Source of the DNA: Stappia sp. BW2
GTDB lineage: Bacteria > Pseudomonadota > Alphaproteobacteria > Rhizobiales > Stappiaceae
Direction: 5' to 3'
Length of the DNA stretch: 64,000 bases
Assembly: GCF_008107695.1 (NCBI RefSeq)
Contig: NZ_VIRG01000070.1
Coordinates: forward strand, 806,001-870,000
Part shown: one piece after another, positions 61,258-64,000 of the stretch
How the letters are laid out: every line of letters starts with the position of its first letter
Position numbering within the stretch: the first letter of the stretch is position 1
The notes under the pieces: model-generated
The model's database searches: none
What the model was told of the DNA's origin: nothing
What the model saw: the letters and a program-made list of their open reading frames with translations, nothing else
Translations under genes and position numbers: made by a program

Positions 61258-61298
61258 GCCCGGGCTGATAAAGCTACAGGAGCCGTGGAGGTGGCTGC

Positions 61299-61724
61299 AT
61301 GGTTGAGATACTGACCGGTGGCTGCCTGTGCGAGGGGGTGCGCTACAGCTGTGAGGCAGCGCCCAAGCTGACCGTTCACTGCTATTGCTCGGATTGCCGG
61401 AAACTTGGCGGAACCGGTCATTCGACCCATACGGTTTTCGATGAGGATGCCTTTGTCCTGACCGGTGAGGTCACCGAATACGTGAAAACCGCAGATAGCG
61501 GCCGCTCTATCAACAGGCGTTTCTGCCCGGTCTGCGGAAGTCCGGTCTTCCACACCCGCACGGGAATGGAGGGGCTGGTCGTGGTTCGGACGTCGAGCCT
61601 GGACACTCCGGAGGCGGTCAAGCCGACGCTGGCGATCTATGTCTCGCGCGCGGTGTCTTGGGATTTTGTCGATAGGCGCCTGCAATGTTACGAGGAAATG
61701 GCGCCCCAAAAGCCTCAAGCCTGA
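61299..61724 (+). CDS. GFA-family zinc protein (second copy)
   Basis: 141 residues. Zinc cysteines in GGCLCEGVRY, CYCSDCRKLGGTGHS and RRFCPVCGSPVF. Differs clearly from the protein at 9831-10298, so this is a separate subfamily member. It follows the mutase by 41 bp and may be co-transcribed with it, though no functional link is evident. Confidence 0.88.
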   Translation: MVEILTGGCLCEGVRYSCEAAPKLTVHCYCSDCRKLGGTGHSTHTVFDEDAFVLTGEVTEYVKTADSGRSINRRFCPVCGSPVFHTRTGMEGLVVVRTSSLDTPEAVKPTLAIYVSRAVSWDFVDRRLQCYEEMAPQKPQA

Positions 61725-61913
61725 CGATGTGGTTCAGTTCCTCTCTTTGGCGGGTAACTGATGGAACGGAACAGGCGGTTCCTGGTATATGCCGAACAGA
61801 TATGGCCCTATACGCCAGTGGATTTCCGTTAAGACGCGGGTGGGGCCCTTGTTGTCGTCGATCAGAATACGGTCCGGCTTGGGCACCTCCGGCTCCTGCG
61901 CACGTGGTCTGTC

Positions 61914-62300
61914 ATGTTGAGCGACGCCATCAAAACCTGGGCGAAGCGCATCAAGCGCGATCTTCATGCCCTCTATCTGGCTGGCCGCGACCCGAGGGTA
62001 CCCTGGTATGTGAAGGGGCTGGCCATCGCGACGGCCGCATACGCTCTCTCACCCATTGACCTGATACCGGATTTCATTCCGGTGATCGGTTACCTCGATG
62101 ATCTATTGCTCGTGCCGCTTGGCATCTATCTGGCGGTGAGGCTCATTCCGCCTCAGGTCATGGCGGAATGCCGGGCGGAAGCTGCCAGAAGACAGGACAG
62201 GCCGCCTATCAGCCGGATGGCGGCAGGACTGGTCCTGCTGGTCTGGACCGTTGGGGCCCTGGCAATGATGGTGTGGATCTGGCGGCTTTTTCCGGTCTGA
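61914..62300 (+). CDS. DUF1232 (YkvA-type) small membrane protein
   Basis: 128 residues. The DUF1232 core is KGLAIATAAYALSPIDLIPD followed by FIPVIGYLDDLLLVPLGIYL, the most conserved part of the family. A second hydrophobic helix lies near residues 104-124 (MAAGLVLLVWTVGALAMMVW). Function unknown. Confidence 0.86.
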   Translation: MLSDAIKTWAKRIKRDLHALYLAGRDPRVPWYVKGLAIATAAYALSPIDLIPDFIPVIGYLDDLLLVPLGIYLAVRLIPPQVMAECRAEAARRQDRPPISRMAAGLVLLVWTVGALAMMVWIWRLFPV

Positions 62301-62387
62301 CCCTCAGACGCGTTGTTCGGTTCGTCGGGACTGTTCCTCAAAAGAGGAAGTCTTCCACCCAGGCATTCCCAGTTTTTTTGGGGGCTG

Positions 62388-63050
62388 TTAGCCGAGAGTG
62401 GCAAGTCCCGTCAGATCAACCAACACCGCTTTGGGAGACAGGTCGAGATATTCGTCTGGCATGCCCATACGGTTCATCCACACCGTGCGGAAGCCGAACG
62501 CCGTCGCGCCTGCAATATCCCAACGGTTGGAAGACTGAAAGGAGACTTCTTCCGGATAGATCCGGAAGTGGGTCGTGACCATTTCATAGACCAGCGGATC
62601 GGTCTTGAAGGTTCGAAGGTCGTCGACGGAAAAGATCTCGTCAAAGAGTTCCGTCAGACCGGCAGCCTTGGCGGCTGCTTCCAGCATTGCCGGAGACCCG
62701 TTGGAGAGGATGGCGATTTTCGCGCCGGTCGCCTTCAGGTTGGTCAGGACCTGTGGCACTTCCGGATAGCAGTCAAGTTCCCAATACGCGCTGAGAAGGT
62801 CTTCACGCAGCGACTTGTCAGCGGAAGGCACCAGGGCGAACGCGGTGTCCAGGCCCTGCTGGGTCAGCTCCCAGAAGTCCAGGTACTTGCCCATCAGGGC
62901 GCGTACCCAGGAATACTCGAGCTGTTTTTCCCGCCAAAGCGAGGACAGTCTCTGAGCGTCGGGGCCGAGTTTTTCCGCGTGTTTGCGGACGGCTGCATGC
63001 ACGTCGAACAAGGTTCCATACGCATCGAACACGTAAGCAGCATGCGCCAT
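62388..63050 (-). CDS. Haloacid dehalogenase, type II (HAD superfamily)
   Basis: 220 residues from ATG 63050 (GGAGG 8 nt upstream). The nucleophile Asp9 is in YVFDAYGTLFDV; motif II ILSNGSP; the late lysine is in LRTFKTDPLVYE; the acidic motif is SFQSSNRWDIAGATAFG. Family members displace halide from 2-haloacids through an aspartyl ester. The motif around the lysine is slightly unusual (KTDP where KPHP is common), so true dehalogenase activity is not certain. Confidence 0.9.
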   Translation of the reverse strand: MAHAAYVFDAYGTLFDVHAAVRKHAEKLGPDAQRLSSLWREKQLEYSWVRALMGKYLDFWELTQQGLDTAFALVPSADKSLREDLLSAYWELDCYPEVPQVLTNLKATGAKIAILSNGSPAMLEAAAKAAGLTELFDEIFSVDDLRTFKTDPLVYEMVTTHFRIYPEEVSFQSSNRWDIAGATAFGFRTVWMNRMGMPDEYLDLSPKAVLVDLTGLATLG

Positions 63051-63164
63051 CTTCAAGACCTCCAAGTCCTTTCACGAAACGGCGGAAGAGAACAACCTGA
63101 GGCCTCCTGCGTCAAGCGCCGCTATCTGCAACACAGGACGCTGGCACGACTTTTCCCGCTATTG

Positions 63165-63605
63165 TCACCTGCTATGCACAGGTGGCAGTGTTATCGCGCC
63201 GTTTTCCTCAACCGGCCAGAACGGGTTATAGGCGATCTCAAGCAGGTGGCCTCCCGGCAGTTCCACATAGGAGGAGTAGCCGCCCCAGAAGGCTTTCTGG
63301 GGTTCCTTGACCGGTTTTGCTCCAGCGGCCAGAGCTTTCAGAAAGCTTTGGTCCACTTCGGCTTCCGACCTGCCGTTCCAGGCGAGGGTGACCGCACCGG
63401 TGGGGCTGGCGGTTACAGGCCGTCCGATCTCTTCTTCCAGCGAGGCGCGGCCATAAAGGGCAAATACGCTGCCGGGCACCTGAAAGAACACCACGTCGGG
63501 GCCCGGTGAAGAATGGACCTGCCATCCCAGGCCATCTTCGAAGAAACGGCGTGTTTCGGCGACGTTTTCAACCACCAGTGTCGTCACGGAAATGCGCTGT
63601 TCCAT
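63165..63605 (-). CDS. VOC-family (glyoxalase/bleomycin-resistance fold) protein
   Basis: 146 residues from ATG 63605 (GGGAG 6 nt upstream). Two beta-alpha-beta-beta-beta modules: VTTLVVENVAETRRFFEDGL and TLAWNGRSEAEVDQSFLKAL, closing with GGYSSYVELPGGHLLEIAYN. Function not assignable beyond the family. Confidence 0.86.
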   Translation of the reverse strand: MEQRISVTTLVVENVAETRRFFEDGLGWQVHSSPGPDVVFFQVPGSVFALYGRASLEEEIGRPVTASPTGAVTLAWNGRSEAEVDQSFLKALAAGAKPVKEPQKAFWGGYSSYVELPGGHLLEIAYNPFWPVEENGAITLPPVHSR

Positions 63606-63917
63606 CCTGCTCTCCCAAGATTGAGGAAGGAACATATAGAGAACTCCACACGGTGAGAGTCAATGGCCTGGATGCAGATCCGGCGGGTTATGGCCAGACC
63701 AGGCGGTGGGACTCACACCTGGCAATTGCTGGCGAGGGTGGGGAAAATTTCTATCGATTATGTTCGATTTTGGTGGTTTCTATTCCGATTCAAATGGCAT
63801 TTGCGAATAAAGACGACAACTTTCCGGATTTTTTCGGCAAGCTATTGACCTGCCGGGATGGGGGGTGTTGTTTCGGCGGACAAACAGCACGACCGCAACG
63901 CGGAAAAGGAAACGGAC
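63606..63917. other. Gap before the ilvE-like gene
   Basis: About 310 bp with no supported gene; presumably holds the divergent promoters of the VOC and aminotransferase genes. I see no distinct motif. Confidence 0.35.
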
Positions 63918-64000
63918 ATGAGCGGATGGAGTGAAACCTGGACCTGGATCGACGGGACTTGGCACGAGGGCAATCCGCCGATCATGGGCCCACGCACGCA
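63918..64000 (+). CDS. ilvE: Branched-chain amino acid aminotransferase (N-terminal fragment)
   Basis: The frame starts at ATG 63918 (GGAAA 6 nt upstream) and runs off the window after 27 codons. The product starts MSGWSETWTWIDGTWHEGNP and continues PIMGPRTH, which fits the N-terminus of alphaproteobacterial IlvE-like class IV aminotransferases. Only the start is visible. Confidence 0.7.
   Translation, partial: MSGWSETWTWIDGTWHEGNPPIMGPRT

Noticed and set aside
61734-61967. 77-codon frame on the minus strand with fairly protein-like composition
   Set aside because: Overlaps the start of the DUF1232 gene by about 54 bp and has no recognised domain; it may be a decayed gene, but the evidence is too thin.

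Overview
The window looks like chromosomal DNA of a high-GC alphaproteobacterium, most likely a marine Stappiaceae-type organism (Labrenzia/Roseibium/Stappia relatives). This rests on gene content, not on a search: homospermidine synthase, a structured leader before a group III ornithine decarboxylase, a Rhizobium-type asparaginase, a twin-arginine exported beta-helix repeat protein and an exosortase with a VIT/vWA target. I see no prophage, insertion sequence, CRISPR array, tRNA or rRNA. Both end genes (LysE-type exporter on the left, IlvE-like aminotransferase on the right) run off the window.

Layout. 1-4.9 kb: LysE exporter, ArsR regulator, a divergent small-enzyme operon (NIPSNAP, ABM monooxygenase, EamA exporter, cupin) and an FAD monooxygenase. 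4.9-9.7 kb: an OmpR/EnvZ-type two-component system divergent from a secreted EF-hand protein with a collagen-like insert, then an internally duplicated acidic protein. 10.3-14.1 kb: an iron-siderophore ABC importer. 14.2-20.4 kb: exosortase (XrtT type), its VIT/vWA target with a PEP-type C-terminal signal, and a dedicated response regulator and histidine kinase. 20.4-24.2 kb: LysR regulator divergent from a glutathione transferase and a PNPOx-FNR fusion; a VOC protein. 24.2-28.9 kb: polyamine locus (leader RNA, ornithine decarboxylase, GNAT, homospermidine synthase with a histone-H1-like tail). 29.3-35.5 kb: cytochrome b561, two tandem receptor adenylate cyclases, SulP transporter. 36-40.5 kb: solute-binding protein, aminotransferase, asparaginase, DDAH-like hydrolase. 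40.8-49.9 kb: TAT beta-helix protein, YHS protein with a divergent TetR and clear operators, Pcp, MeaB, PhyH-family oxygenase, repeat-rich gap, lipoprotein, LOG protein, M20 peptidase. 50-55.7 kb: MscS channel, CDF transporter, HerA-like ATPase, two small proteins. 55.9-64 kb: LuxR solo, methylmalonyl-CoA mutase subunits, GFA, DUF1232, haloacid dehalogenase, VOC.

How the genes work together. The strongest multi-gene system is the exosortase locus: processing enzyme, single adjacent target and its own two-component system, the first two and the last two genes each overlapping by 4 nt. The polyamine locus links ornithine to putrescine to homospermidine, probably under control of a leader RNA. 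MeaB (44.4 kb) is the chaperone GTPase for the mutase at 57-61 kb. The most unusual protein is homospermidine synthase with about 176 extra Lys/Ala-rich N-terminal residues.
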